A stretch of 64,000 nt of DNA from an uncultured Aquimarina sp. (GTDB lineage: Bacteria > Bacteroidota > Bacteroidia > Flavobacteriales > Flavobacteriaceae), in assembly GCF_947500065.1 (NCBI RefSeq), contig NZ_CANMQT010000013.1, positions 1 to 64,000 of the forward strand. The letters are read 5' to 3'. The notes under the pieces were generated by a model that was not told the DNA's origin, searched no databases, and was given only the letters and a program-made list of their open reading frames with translations. The position numbers and the translations under genes were made by a program. The first letter of the stretch is position 1. The number at the start of each line of letters is the position of its first letter. Shown piece after piece: positions 25,858-34,721 of the stretch.

Positions 25858-28566
25858 TTATTTTTTGGAAATTCTTTTGTAAAGAAGAAATATGAAAAGA
25901 GAAGAAATCAGGATTCCAATAAGTATATACCAATTATTTATGGAAGAATACATAGGTTCAGGATTTCCTATGAGAACAAGTGAAGACCAGTAATAGGGAG
26001 AAGCATCACTGAGTGAGTGATTTTTAAGATAAGTGAGTTTAGCTAGACGTAGTGCTTCAGACTTTGATGTACCTTTTCTAAGGTGTTTATAGAAGTCAGT
26101 TATTATTTCTTGTGTTGATTCGTCATCTGCTTTCCATAAAGTGGATACCACACTATTGGCACCAGTATTAAAAAAACCACGAGCGAGACTCATAACACCT
26201 TCACCTCTTTGTAATTTGCCGATAGAAGTATTACAGGCACTTAAGGTGATAAGTTCTGCATTGTTTTTAGTACTATATATATCATTTAACGTAATATTTT
26301 GTGTACTGGTAGCTACCCAAGGTGTAATAGAATCATTAGCGTTTGCATGAGTAGAGAGATGAATAATTTTATAATCAGATAAAGAGTTTAATAGATTTTG
26401 TAGTGAAGCTTTTTCTTCTAACAGGATATCACTATCAAATGTTTTCGCTGCTTCATTTATTTCTGCACTACTTTTAGTAAGCGTTGGTAAGTTGTTTTTG
26501 TAATTTATAGGGGCAAAACCTAAAAATTCCTTATTATATGATCTTTTTAGTTGTTTATTTTGTTCTAGAAAAGAAATAGAATATGCATAACTTATATCAT
26601 AATCTTCAATTAAATATCTACCTTCTTTTTTCATTAATGCTTCAAAAGGGAGGCTTTGTAAGTTTTGATCAGGAACAATAACAAGATTACTGTTATTGTC
26701 TTTTACTATAGTATTTGGTAAAAGTCTATCGTATAATTCTTTGCTGATACGATTAAATTCCTTTTTATCTTTTTTTGAGTAAAATGGTTTTGAAATCAGT
26801 TCTTTAAACCTACTTATTTGATCATGAACTAAAGAAATGCTGTCTATTTCGTATAGTATTTGTTCTTTCTCAAAAATAACTAATCCATATCCCGATTCAT
26901 CGTTAAGAATATAATGAATGAACGTTGTGTTTTTTCTTTCTGCTTCTTTGATTACTTTTTCAAAAGATAGGATGTCGGTGTTATTCTTAGACTTATAATA
27001 TGTAGGGTATTTATATTGCAAGGAATCCATAAATAATTCATATTCCTCTTTAATATCAAAAAGAATAATTGAGTTATTATTCTCTTTTTCAGATCCCTTA
27101 AGATTATTTTGAGCTTGGGCAATTTTTCGTTTTAGTTTTAGTTCTTTTTTAAGAATACTATCAGGCATATTAAAGAAAGTTTTAGAACGTTCTTCAGTTA
27201 GATCTTCTAATAATAACAGAGCCTTGTTCTTTTCTAAATAATAGTACGCGGATTTAGGGTTGTCAAGTAAAAAGGAAATTTTCACCAAATTGATATAGAG
27301 ATCAGATGCTTGCTCTCTCCAAAATAATTTGGATTCTTGATGCGTACTTTCTAGTTTTATTAAATCGATTAGTTGATCTGCTTGTTTTAAGAATAATAAT
27401 GCTTCTTCAAGATATTGTTGTTTTTTCTCTGAATACTCATATCTTCTGAGTTTTGTAATAGCCTTTGATTTAAGCAGGTTAATAGCCAGGTTTGTGTCTT
27501 TATACCTAGGAGTAGATTCTTCTGAATAACTGGAGTCGCTTGACTGTATTTTAAGTTTTTGTAACGATTGAGAAAAGGAATTTTGAGCTTGATTATATTT
27601 CTTTTGATCTAAATAACATAACCCAATATTGTAAATAGTTCGTGAAGTATTAATATCGTTGTTATGAGGGTATTTTAAGGCTCTATTAAAATAGTATAAA
27701 GCAGAGTCATTTTTTTTCTTATGATAGATATTTCCTAAGTTATTATAAGTGCTAGAAATTTTTAAACTATCCTGCATTGAAATAGCCAATTCTAATGCTT
27801 TTTTATAGTATGGCAGACAATCATAGGTTTTATATTTAGTGCCACTATTATATAGGTTTCCATAGGTTTCATTGATTAAGAAATCCTGATGTATGGAGAA
27901 GTGTTCATAAGTTCTTAAAGTGTCTAATTCTTGTAAATTTTTTATTCCTCTTTCAATATTCTTGTCAGTGAAAATTTCTTGATGTGTAATAGATAGCTTT
28001 ATAGAAGTTGAGATAACTTTTGTGTAATTTTTATCAATGTAATACAACTCGATAGCTTTTTGAAAATAACTAATAGCTGTATGATAGTTTCCCGTAGATT
28101 TAAAATTTTCTCCTAACTTATTATATGCCCTTGCCTTTTGACTTCTAGAAACATCCATGGCTATGATTTTTTCATATTGTTTGCTGGAAGCCTCATAGTT
28201 TTCTTGTTTTTGATACATAGATCCAAGAAGTTGGGTGTTGATAGTAAACAATTTTTTATTTGATTGTGAAAGAGATTTTTGAAAACCAATAGCTTTTTCA
28301 GCTAGATTTATACCATCTTGTAAATCTGTATTAGAGACCCAATAAGCAAAAGCAGTTAAGTCAATTGCGTATTGCAGAGAATCTTGATTAACTAAATGTT
28401 TTTTTAATAGTTTTTCGAGCGCAATTCTTTTTTTGTTTACTGTTAAATTAGAAGATAGTAAATTTTTGTATGCGTCAGAAGGAGTAGGGTTTTGCGCAAG
28501 ACTGTTAAAAATAGAAAAAAACAATAGTAAAAGAAAAACTACTAAATTGCTATAGAGTTTGCTCAT
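25858..28566 (-). CDS. CHAT-domain (caspase-like) protease with TPR repeats and C-terminal membrane anchor
   Basis: 902 aa from the ATG at 28566, chosen because it gives a proper signal peptide (MSKLYSN to SLAQ); the frame is open further upstream into the previous gene. TPR repeats cover about residues 90-390. A CHAT domain occupies about residues 600-860, with H740 in IIHLSTHAN and C778 in LSACNTS forming the caspase-like dyad, then GEGVMSLARGFFNTGA. A final hydrophobic segment plus KRISKK anchors it. The catalytic domain should lie on the periplasmic side. 28 bp after the lipoprotein gene, one operon. Substrate unknown. Confidence 0.88.
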   Translation of the reverse strand: MSKLYSNLVVFLLLLFFSIFNSLAQNPTPSDAYKNLLSSNLTVNKKRIALEKLLKKHLVNQDSLQYAIDLTAFAYWVSNTDLQDGINLAEKAIGFQKSLSQSNKKLFTINTQLLGSMYQKQENYEASSKQYEKIIAMDVSRSQKARAYNKLGENFKSTGNYHTAISYFQKAIELYYIDKNYTKVISTSIKLSITHQEIFTDKNIERGIKNLQELDTLRTYEHFSIHQDFLINETYGNLYNSGTKYKTYDCLPYYKKALELAISMQDSLKISSTYNNLGNIYHKKKNDSALYYFNRALKYPHNNDINTSRTIYNIGLCYLDQKKYNQAQNSFSQSLQKLKIQSSDSSYSEESTPRYKDTNLAINLLKSKAITKLRRYEYSEKKQQYLEEALLFLKQADQLIDLIKLESTHQESKLFWREQASDLYINLVKISFLLDNPKSAYYYLEKNKALLLLEDLTEERSKTFFNMPDSILKKELKLKRKIAQAQNNLKGSEKENNNSIILFDIKEEYELFMDSLQYKYPTYYKSKNNTDILSFEKVIKEAERKNTTFIHYILNDESGYGLVIFEKEQILYEIDSISLVHDQISRFKELISKPFYSKKDKKEFNRISKELYDRLLPNTIVKDNNSNLVIVPDQNLQSLPFEALMKKEGRYLIEDYDISYAYSISFLEQNKQLKRSYNKEFLGFAPINYKNNLPTLTKSSAEINEAAKTFDSDILLEEKASLQNLLNSLSDYKIIHLSTHANANDSITPWVATSTQNITLNDIYSTKNNAELITLSACNTSIGKLQRGEGVMSLARGFFNTGANSVVSTLWKADDESTQEIITDFYKHLRKGTSKSEALRLAKLTYLKNHSLSDASPYYWSSLVLIGNPEPMYSSINNWYILIGILISSLFIFLLYKRISKK

Positions 28567-28594
28567 ATCTTTTACTATTGTTGTGCTTAATTTT

Positions 28595-29068
28595 TTAATA
28601 ATCATTATTACCAAAAGGATCATCTACAGGACCATTCCCTCCTGATGAACTACAAGTTCCGCTTTGACATTTATCAAGACATCCTTTAAGAGGCTCACAA
28701 ATCGGTTCGTCTGGATCGTGATTTGGATGATTACTTAAGTAATTTTGAATGTAGTTATTTAAACCAGAACAATCGGTATACCATTTTTCTTGAGAACTAT
28801 TTAATGTTTCATAAGATAATATTACTCCAGGACCGTACGAATTTCGGATAGCATTCTTTTCCATTGGAGTAAGATTTGAGTTATAAAATGTAAATATGAT
28901 TTCACAACCTTCTATAAGAGGACCCGAATTACCAACGCTAGATCCCATTTTCCCATGAAATTCTTCTGTTAATTTTGTATTTTCTTCAAATGTTTCTTCA
29001 TCAGAAGAACAGCTTTGTGACAAAAATATAAACGTACCTACTAAAATTATTCCAATAACTTTTTTCAT
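28595..29068 (-). CDS. Small cysteine-containing lipoprotein preceding the CHAT protease
   Basis: 157 aa. Signal peptide with lipobox SQSC (cysteine at about residue 20). No recognised domain. The C-terminal 40 residues hold several cysteines (EPICEPLKGCLDKCQSGTC) followed by a glycine- and aspartate-rich tail. In the same operon as the CHAT protease. It could be a partner, an inhibitor or a substrate; nothing in the sequence decides between these. Confidence 0.75.
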   Translation of the reverse strand: MKKVIGIILVGTFIFLSQSCSSDEETFEENTKLTEEFHGKMGSSVGNSGPLIEGCEIIFTFYNSNLTPMEKNAIRNSYGPGVILSYETLNSSQEKWYTDCSGLNNYIQNYLSNHPNHDPDEPICEPLKGCLDKCQSGTCSSSGGNGPVDDPFGNNDY

Positions 29069-29193
29069 TACTTAAATTTGTTTAAAAATATTAATATTTA
29101 TTCATTTTGAAAACCTTATCGTAAATAGTTTTCACACTGTAGTTCAAAATAATTAGCTTTGTTACCCATATTTAAGATTTTAGGAGATTACTA

Positions 29194-29754
29194 ATGAAGA
29201 ATAACAATTACTTTATTGAAGGGATATTACATTCTAATGAAAAAGTCATTACTGATGTTTACTCACTCTTCTTTCCTAAATGCCTAAAATTTGTGTTGCA
29301 AAATAAAGGTCAAACTGCCGATGCAGAGGATATTTTCCAAAAAGTTCTAATGCAAATTTCGGCTAGAATTAGATGTAGAGAGTTAGAAGTTGTTAACTCC
29401 ACGTTTGAAGCTTATATTTTTACTGCGTGTAAAAATCTATGGCGTAGAGAATTAAATAAAAGAAAACGGGTAACAAATACAGAGGTAAAGGAACTTGTTA
29501 GTGAAGAATCGGATATGGCCTATGCTTTGTTAGAACAGGAACGATGGGAGCTTTTTAAAGAAAAATTAGAAAAACTATCTGATAATTGTAAGCAAGTATT
29601 AACACTATTTCTTAAGAAAGTGTCTTACGCGGATATTGTTATACAATTATCATATTCCTCAGAAACTGTTGCAAGACAGCGTGTTTTTAAGTGTAAAGCA
29701 AAGTTAATAGAGACCGTGAAATCCGATGAACGATTTAAAAATCTGATATCATAA
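29194..29754 (+). CDS. ECF-type RNA polymerase sigma factor
   Basis: 186 aa. Region 2 is visible as AEDIFQKVLMQISARI with EAYIFTACKNLWRRELNKRK, and region 4 as the helix-turn-helix near SYADIVIQLSYSSETVARQR. Divergent from the lipoprotein/CHAT operon (125-bp gap) and overlapping the next gene by one base (TAATG). It probably controls this island, perhaps including the CHAT operon; that is inference. Confidence 0.87.
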   Translation: MKNNNYFIEGILHSNEKVITDVYSLFFPKCLKFVLQNKGQTADAEDIFQKVLMQISARIRCRELEVVNSTFEAYIFTACKNLWRRELNKRKRVTNTEVKELVSEESDMAYALLEQERWELFKEKLEKLSDNCKQVLTLFLKKVSYADIVIQLSYSSETVARQRVFKCKAKLIETVKSDERFKNLIS

Positions 29755-30569
29755 TGGACGCTAACCACCAAGAAAAATATCATGATCAAATCGATGCATA
29801 CCTCAGAGATGAACTTTCTTTAGAGGACAAAGCTCTTTTTGAACAATCTTTACAGAAAGATCCTGAATTATTAATGGAATTCAAGGTGCATCAAGAGTTA
29901 TTTGCTCAAATGGATGAATCTGTCTGGATCAATGAATCCTTTACTCCTGATATAGAAGAAGTAAAACAAGTAGAAGCGTATTTTAGGAGTGCTGAAGCTA
30001 AAAAATTAAAAGATACCATAGCCAAAGCTCAAGCCAATTATCAGAAGAAAAACAACATTTCTTTTTTGAAGAATAGGTTGTTTCTTCCGATACTCGCAGC
30101 TGCTTCTATTGCAATATTTGTGGTGTTATATACCTTGAATTCTAACAATTCTTCTCAGGACTTGTATGTGGGATATAGTCAGTGGCGGGACTTACCTTCT
30201 CTTACTAGCAGAAGTGATGAAAGTCAATTGGCAGAAGGACAACGTTTATTTGAACAAAAGAAATATAAGGAGAGTTATACTTTGTTTAAAGATTATGTAG
30301 AAGGTAAAAACGAAATTTCACCACCAGTATTGGTATATTCAGGGCTTTCTGCACTAGAACTTAATAAATATAAAGAAGCTATTTCTTATTTCGATCAATT
30401 AATAAATTCTGATACGATAGATCAGTCCAAAGGATATTGGTACAAAGCTTTAGTGTATTTAAAACAAAATAAGAAACAAAAAACGATTACCATTTTAGAA
30501 GAAATAACTACAGATAAGAATAATTATAACTATCAGGAAGCATTAGAATTATTAGATAAGTTGAAATAA
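29754..30569 (+). CDS. Membrane TPR protein, probable anti-sigma factor
   Basis: 271 aa. The cytoplasmic N-terminus of about 100 residues begins with YHDQIDAYLRDELSLEDK, a stretch common at the start of Bacteroidota anti-sigma-like proteins. One membrane helix lies at about residues 104-123 (LFLPILAAASIAIFVVLYTL), followed by periplasmic TPR repeats from about residue 155. Translationally coupled to the ECF sigma gene. The TPR part could sense the CHAT/TPR protein or its partner. Confidence 0.75.
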   Translation: MDANHQEKYHDQIDAYLRDELSLEDKALFEQSLQKDPELLMEFKVHQELFAQMDESVWINESFTPDIEEVKQVEAYFRSAEAKKLKDTIAKAQANYQKKNNISFLKNRLFLPILAAASIAIFVVLYTLNSNNSSQDLYVGYSQWRDLPSLTSRSDESQLAEGQRLFEQKKYKESYTLFKDYVEGKNEISPPVLVYSGLSALELNKYKEAISYFDQLINSDTIDQSKGYWYKALVYLKQNKKQKTITILEEITTDKNNYNYQEALELLDKLK

Positions 30570-30602
30570 TAGTAGTATTTAGGTTCTAAACTAATATATA
30601 AT

Positions 30603-30640
30603 AAGGGAGTCTCTATCTATAAAAGACTCCCTTACTTTTT
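30603..30640. terminator. Bidirectional terminator
   Basis: Perfect 10-bp stem AAGGGAGTCT / AGACTCCCTT with an 11-nt loop, then ACTTTTT. Lies between the convergent sigma/anti-sigma operon and the GG-leader peptide genes. Confidence 0.85.
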
Positions 30641-30661
30641 ATATTGATATAAGCTTATTTA

Positions 30662-30844
30662 TTAAAGCCCACATTTACAAACTTCTTCAATTGGATCCCA
30701 TCTAGGATCTTTTCCGTTAGGACAAGCTTCAAAAATACCAAAGTCACAATTAAATGGGTTTATTTGCCACCCGCCATGAATCGTCTTCTGGTTAGCCTTG
30801 CTCAATTGTTGAATTCCGTTTAATTTCAATAATTTATGTAACAT
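30662..30844 (-). CDS. GG-leader precursor peptide, 60 aa
   Basis: The start at 30844 is chosen over longer frames because the leader then aligns with its neighbours: M-L-H-K-L-L-K-L-N-G-I-Q-Q-L-S-K, ending at IHGG (residues 22-25). The 35-residue core starts WQINPFNC and has four cysteines (33, 41, 56, 58) with a C-terminal CKCGL. This is the layout of double-glycine leader peptides cut by PCAT-type transporters or modified as RiPPs in Bacteroidota. No modification enzyme or peptidase-ABC transporter is in the window. Confidence 0.75.
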   Translation of the reverse strand: MLHKLLKLNGIQQLSKANQKTIHGGWQINPFNCDFGIFEACPNGKDPRWDPIEEVCKCGL

Positions 30845-30911
30845 TATTATCGTTTTAAAAATTATAATAAAAATATAAATAATGTGATTTATGAACCACA
30901 GAATAATTGTT

Positions 30912-31061
30912 TTAGCAAGGTGCACAAAACCAGTCAGGACCAGGGAAAATAATCTGACCGCACTCTCCTGGACCACATGGAGGACAATGTCCACCGTTTA
31001 CATTTTTTTGAACATTTTTACTAATTGTTTTTACTCCGTCTAATTTTTTTAATTCTTTCAT
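30912..31061 (-). CDS. GG-leader precursor peptide, 49 aa, cysteine-rich core
   Basis: Begins M-K-E-L-K-K-L-D-G-V-K-T-I-S-K and ends its leader with VNGG (residues 21-24). The 25-residue core HCPPCGPGECGQ, then PDWFCAPC, has five cysteines and two C-P-P-C/C-A-P-C type motifs. Same leader pattern as the 30844 peptide, which follows 67 bp downstream, so they are probably cotranscribed. The core could be disulfide-bonded, metal-binding or enzymatically modified. Confidence 0.75.
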   Translation of the reverse strand: MKELKKLDGVKTISKNVQKNVNGGHCPPCGPGECGQIIFPGPDWFCAPC

Positions 31062-31080
31062 AAGAATATGAGTTTAAGAT

Positions 31081-31126
31081 GATATTGTATGCCTGATCAT
31101 TTAAAGACACTCAGGATATATGTCTA
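31081..31126 (-). promoter_or_regulatory. Upstream dyad of the peptide pair, copy 2
   Basis: Plus strand GCCTGATCATTTAAAGACAC, then TCAGGATATATGTCTA. Arms CCTGA and TCAGG are inverted repeats. Related in sequence and position to 25752-25795. Confidence 0.5.
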
Positions 31127-31257
31127 TTCGTTGCAATTGGTTTTTAGTACGTTATGAAGATAAGAAATATGCGGTAATTTCCCTGTTATTTTTAAAGGCT
31201 TTTTAAAAGATTATTTAATTTCAGTTCTAATATGTATTTTTGAATCAAAACTCAAGA

Positions 31258-32544
31258 ATGCGATTCGAAAACAGCAGAGAATTTGCTAAGAAATTAGATC
31301 AAGAAGACCCTTTACAATCCTATAGAGATCAGTTTCTTTTCCCTAAGGTTAATGATAAGCAAGTCATATATTTTACAGGAAATTCTTTAGGACTTCAGCC
31401 TAAAAACACAAAGAAGTATGTGGATGATGTTATGAATGATTGGGCAGAACTTGCTGTAGAAGGACATTTTTATGCCGATAAACCTTGGTGGGACTATCAT
31501 GAGCGAATGGCTAAACCCTTGAGTAAGATAGTAGGAGCTAAACCTTCCGAAATTACGGTGATGAATACGCTTACTGTAAATCTTCATTTGTTGATGGTAT
31601 CATTCTATAGACCTCAAGGAAAACGTTATAAGATTATTTGCGAAGAAAAAGCTTTTCCTAGCGATCAGTATATGCTTCAAAGCCAGGTTCGTTTTCACGG
31701 ATATGACTCAGAGGATGCTATTGTAGAAATTAAAAAACGAAAAGGAGAACATAATTTTAGATTAGAAGATATTCTTTCTACCATTGAAACTGTAGGGGAT
31801 GAGTGTGCTTTAATTTTGATTGGAGGAGTTAATTATTATACGGGTCAAGTTTTTGATATGAAAACAATCACCAAAGCAGGACATGATATTGGAGCTTTTG
31901 TGGGTTGGGATCTTGCACACGGTGCAGGTAATATTGATTTAAAACTTCATGATTGGGACGTGGATTTTGCATCTTGGTGTAGTTATAAATATATGAATAG
32001 TGGTCCTGGGAATGCTTCAGGATGTTATATACATGAACGATTTCATAATAAGAAAGATATTCCTCGTTTCGAAGGATGGTGGGGAACTAAGAAAGATTCT
32101 AGATTTCTTATGAAGCCAGAATTCGAACCAATGCCTAATGCAGATGCTTGGCAGATGAGTAATGCGCCTATTTTGTCTTTAGCTCCTTATCTGGCATCAT
32201 TGGAACTTTTCGATGAGGTAGGAATGGATGCACTTATTAAAAAGCGAAATCTTATAGTCGCATATCTGGAGTTTGTATTAAAAGAAATTGATGCAGAAGT
32301 GGAGAGTTCTTTTGAAATTATTACTCCATCAAATCAAGAAGAACGAGGAACGCAACTTTCTGTATTCCTTCACGGAGAAGGAAGAAAATTGTTTGATTAT
32401 TTGATGAAAAATGGAGTCATTACTGACTGGAGGGAGCCTAATGTTATTAGATTAGCACCAGCTCCTTTTTATTGCTCTTACGAAGATATGTATGAGTTTG
32501 GTCAGGTTCTCAAACAAGGAATTTTGAAAAAGAGTGTAGAATGA
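31258..32544 (+). CDS. kynU: Kynureninase
   Basis: 428 aa from the ATG at 31258; a TTG 18 bp upstream is a less likely start. A fold-type I PLP enzyme that cleaves kynurenine to anthranilate and alanine, or 3-hydroxykynurenine to 3-hydroxyanthranilate. Recognisable blocks: FTGNSLGLQPK near residue 40, GWDLAHGAGN, and the PLP lysine in CSYKYMNSGPG followed by GWWGTK. Kynurenine 3-monooxygenase lies 12 kb away at 43571, so the pathway is present but split. Confidence 0.95.
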   Translation: MRFENSREFAKKLDQEDPLQSYRDQFLFPKVNDKQVIYFTGNSLGLQPKNTKKYVDDVMNDWAELAVEGHFYADKPWWDYHERMAKPLSKIVGAKPSEITVMNTLTVNLHLLMVSFYRPQGKRYKIICEEKAFPSDQYMLQSQVRFHGYDSEDAIVEIKKRKGEHNFRLEDILSTIETVGDECALILIGGVNYYTGQVFDMKTITKAGHDIGAFVGWDLAHGAGNIDLKLHDWDVDFASWCSYKYMNSGPGNASGCYIHERFHNKKDIPRFEGWWGTKKDSRFLMKPEFEPMPNADAWQMSNAPILSLAPYLASLELFDEVGMDALIKKRNLIVAYLEFVLKEIDAEVESSFEIITPSNQEERGTQLSVFLHGEGRKLFDYLMKNGVITDWREPNVIRLAPAPFYCSYEDMYEFGQVLKQGILKKSVE

Positions 32545-32548
32545 TCCT

Positions 32549-33400
32549 TTACTCTAATTCTTTAATATAGTTAGAAGGAGAAACACCAGTGTATTTTTTG
32601 AATTGCCTGCAAAAATAAGATGGATCATTAAATCCACATTGATACAAAACTTCGGAAATTGAAGTATTCTTATTTTCGAAATGCTCTTGAGCTTTTTTAA
32701 TTCTGAATTCATTTAGGAAGCTGATAAAACTTTTATTTGTGGATGATTTAAAGATTCTACAAAATGAATTAGGCGTCAACCCTAATTGTTCAGCAATCAT
32801 TTCTGATTGAATTTTTTTAGCATAATTCTTATTTACATAATCAAAAACCTTAGATATTCTGGGTAAAGATGTTTTGTCAATTTCCAGATGATGATGAGAT
32901 TTTACAATAGGTTTTTTACCCTTAGATATAGAAAGGTGATATAGGATATGTATAAAGTTTAATAATTTTTCTGTGTTGTTTTGGTTAGAAAGTTTTAAAA
33001 AAGAATCTGATAGTTCTTCTTTAACTTCTTTAGAAAAAATACAACCTTTTGATGATTTTCTAATAAATTCTAGAATAGATGAGAATTCTGGGAAAAGTTT
33101 TAGTTTTTCTGTAATAAAGCTTTCATTGAATTGAATGACTACTTCTACATTGTCTTTTAGATCTTTATTCCCAAAAGGCATATGAGGCATGTTTGGCTCG
33201 AGAAAAATTAGCAACCCATCTTCATAATTTTCGGTACTTGATGCTACCTGAACTAGACCATTTCCGTTTCTAACAAATACGATCTCATATTCTGGATGTA
33301 AATGCCAATTCACTTCGTTGCATAGAGAATCTTTAGTGTAACTTTCTATTTTTAGAGATTTGGATTGTTCCAGGTAAATTGGTTCATATGATGGCTTCAT
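32549..33400 (-). CDS. AraC-family transcriptional regulator
   Basis: 283 aa. N-terminal cupin-like sensor (WHLHPEYEIVFVRNGNGLV) and a C-terminal pair of HTH motifs in about the last 100 residues (IAEQLGLTPNSFCRIFKSST, then LYQCGFNDPSYFCRQFKKYT with GVSP). Convergent with kynU and divergent from the MFS gene, so it may control the transporter and perhaps kynurenine use. Effector unknown. Confidence 0.9.
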   Translation of the reverse strand: MKPSYEPIYLEQSKSLKIESYTKDSLCNEVNWHLHPEYEIVFVRNGNGLVQVASSTENYEDGLLIFLEPNMPHMPFGNKDLKDNVEVVIQFNESFITEKLKLFPEFSSILEFIRKSSKGCIFSKEVKEELSDSFLKLSNQNNTEKLLNFIHILYHLSISKGKKPIVKSHHHLEIDKTSLPRISKVFDYVNKNYAKKIQSEMIAEQLGLTPNSFCRIFKSSTNKSFISFLNEFRIKKAQEHFENKNTSISEVLYQCGFNDPSYFCRQFKKYTGVSPSNYIKELE

Positions 33401-33538
33401 GTAACAAATTTATCATATTAATCTAGTTTATTTAGCTCTAAAGAATAAATTGTTTTAGTGTTAGGGTATTTTGTACTAATATGAAGAGTTTTTTGTAGTT
33501 AATTTTGATATAAAGTTGAACTTATTAAAAAGGAAAAA

Positions 33539-34702
33539 TTGAATTCTTTATACTTACTTACTACAAAATTACGATACTTTGGACCGGCTTGGGTTTTTGC
33601 TTCGCTTAATATTATGACAGGTACTTGGGTGTTATACATTCCTAAAGTGAGGTCGAAATTATTAATTGATGATGCCCAATTAGGAATTGCTCTTTTTTGT
33701 TTTGCATTAGGTACGTTAGTTATGATCCCATTATCTTCTTTAATCATTGGTAAACTCGGTGTTGGTAAAGTGACAATTATTGGGATAACTCTTTTTGCTT
33801 TGTTATTCTTGATGCCAATAATTGCTCCGAGTTATATATTGCTATGTACAGTTTTATTTGTGGTTGGTTTATCAGCCTGTTTAACAGATATAGCTATGAA
33901 TGCACTGGTATCAGAGATTGAGCAAGAAGATAATATTCATATAATGTCTGCCTCTCATGGTTTTTTTAGTTTAGGAGGAGTTATTGGTGCTGGTATTGGG
34001 AGTTTATTGATTACATATTTCGAAATGCCACTAACACATATGCTATGTGCTACAATATTTGTAATCGTAACCAATATTTTGGTTTGCAAAGAATACATAC
34101 ATTTAAAAGGGAAAAAAGAAGAACGGTTAAAAAAATCTTTCGATATAAAATTGATAAAACCACTTTTAGGGCTTACAATTATTGCGTTTTTAATTATGGG
34201 TAGTGAAGGAGCTATAGAACATTGGAGCAAACTTTATATACAAGATATCATTAAGATTTCTTCAGAAAAGATTTCTGGATTTGGTTTTGTTGCTTTTTCT
34301 ATTATGATGACATTAGGACGATTTTTTGGAGATAGCGTAAGTAAATATTTTGGGTCACTCCCGATAATTATGGGTGGTTGTTTGATTAGTATTTTTGGTT
34401 TTCTTGCTATACTGGGTACTACACTACTATTAGCAGTTGTTGGTTTTGGATTAGTAGGTTTAGGCTTTTCGGTAATTATACCTGAATTATTTAGATTGGC
34501 CGGAAAAACTAAGGGCGTTTCTCCTGCAGAAGGTATATCTTTCGTTGCGGGTTTTGGTTATCTTGGGTTTCTAATAAGTCCGCCTTTTTTGGGGTTATTG
34601 TCCAAAATGGATAGCTTAATACTTAGTTTTACAGCTTTATTGGTTGCAACAATAGTCGCATTAATAGTCACGTTCTTTATTTCTAAGATAGTATCTAAAT
34701 GA
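33539..34702 (+). CDS. MFS transporter
   Basis: 387 aa with about 12 membrane helices. The likely start is TTG at 33539: the next in-frame ATG would remove part of the first helix. Loop motifs such as GKLGVGKV after helix 2 and a long central loop (KGKKEERLKK) fit the major facilitator fold. It resembles sugar or drug MFS proteins related to FucP and YbjJ. Divergently arranged with the AraC gene, a common regulator/transporter pairing. Substrate unknown; kynurenine-related import is only a guess. Confidence 0.8.
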   Translation: MNSLYLLTTKLRYFGPAWVFASLNIMTGTWVLYIPKVRSKLLIDDAQLGIALFCFALGTLVMIPLSSLIIGKLGVGKVTIIGITLFALLFLMPIIAPSYILLCTVLFVVGLSACLTDIAMNALVSEIEQEDNIHIMSASHGFFSLGGVIGAGIGSLLITYFEMPLTHMLCATIFVIVTNILVCKEYIHLKGKKEERLKKSFDIKLIKPLLGLTIIAFLIMGSEGAIEHWSKLYIQDIIKISSEKISGFGFVAFSIMMTLGRFFGDSVSKYFGSLPIIMGGCLISIFGFLAILGTTLLLAVVGFGLVGLGFSVIIPELFRLAGKTKGVSPAEGISFVAGFGYLGFLISPPFLGLLSKMDSLILSFTALLVATIVALIVTFFISKIVSK

Positions 34703-34721
34703 TCAAAGTCAAGATTTGGAA

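Noticed and set aside
30845-30994. Longer start for the 60-aa GG-leader peptide
   Set aside because: The extension would run through the end of the 49-aa peptide gene and destroy the leader alignment; the ATG at 30844 matches the other family members.
31240-31257. TTG start for kynU at 31240
   Set aside because: An ATG lies 18 bp downstream and the family alignment begins after it.
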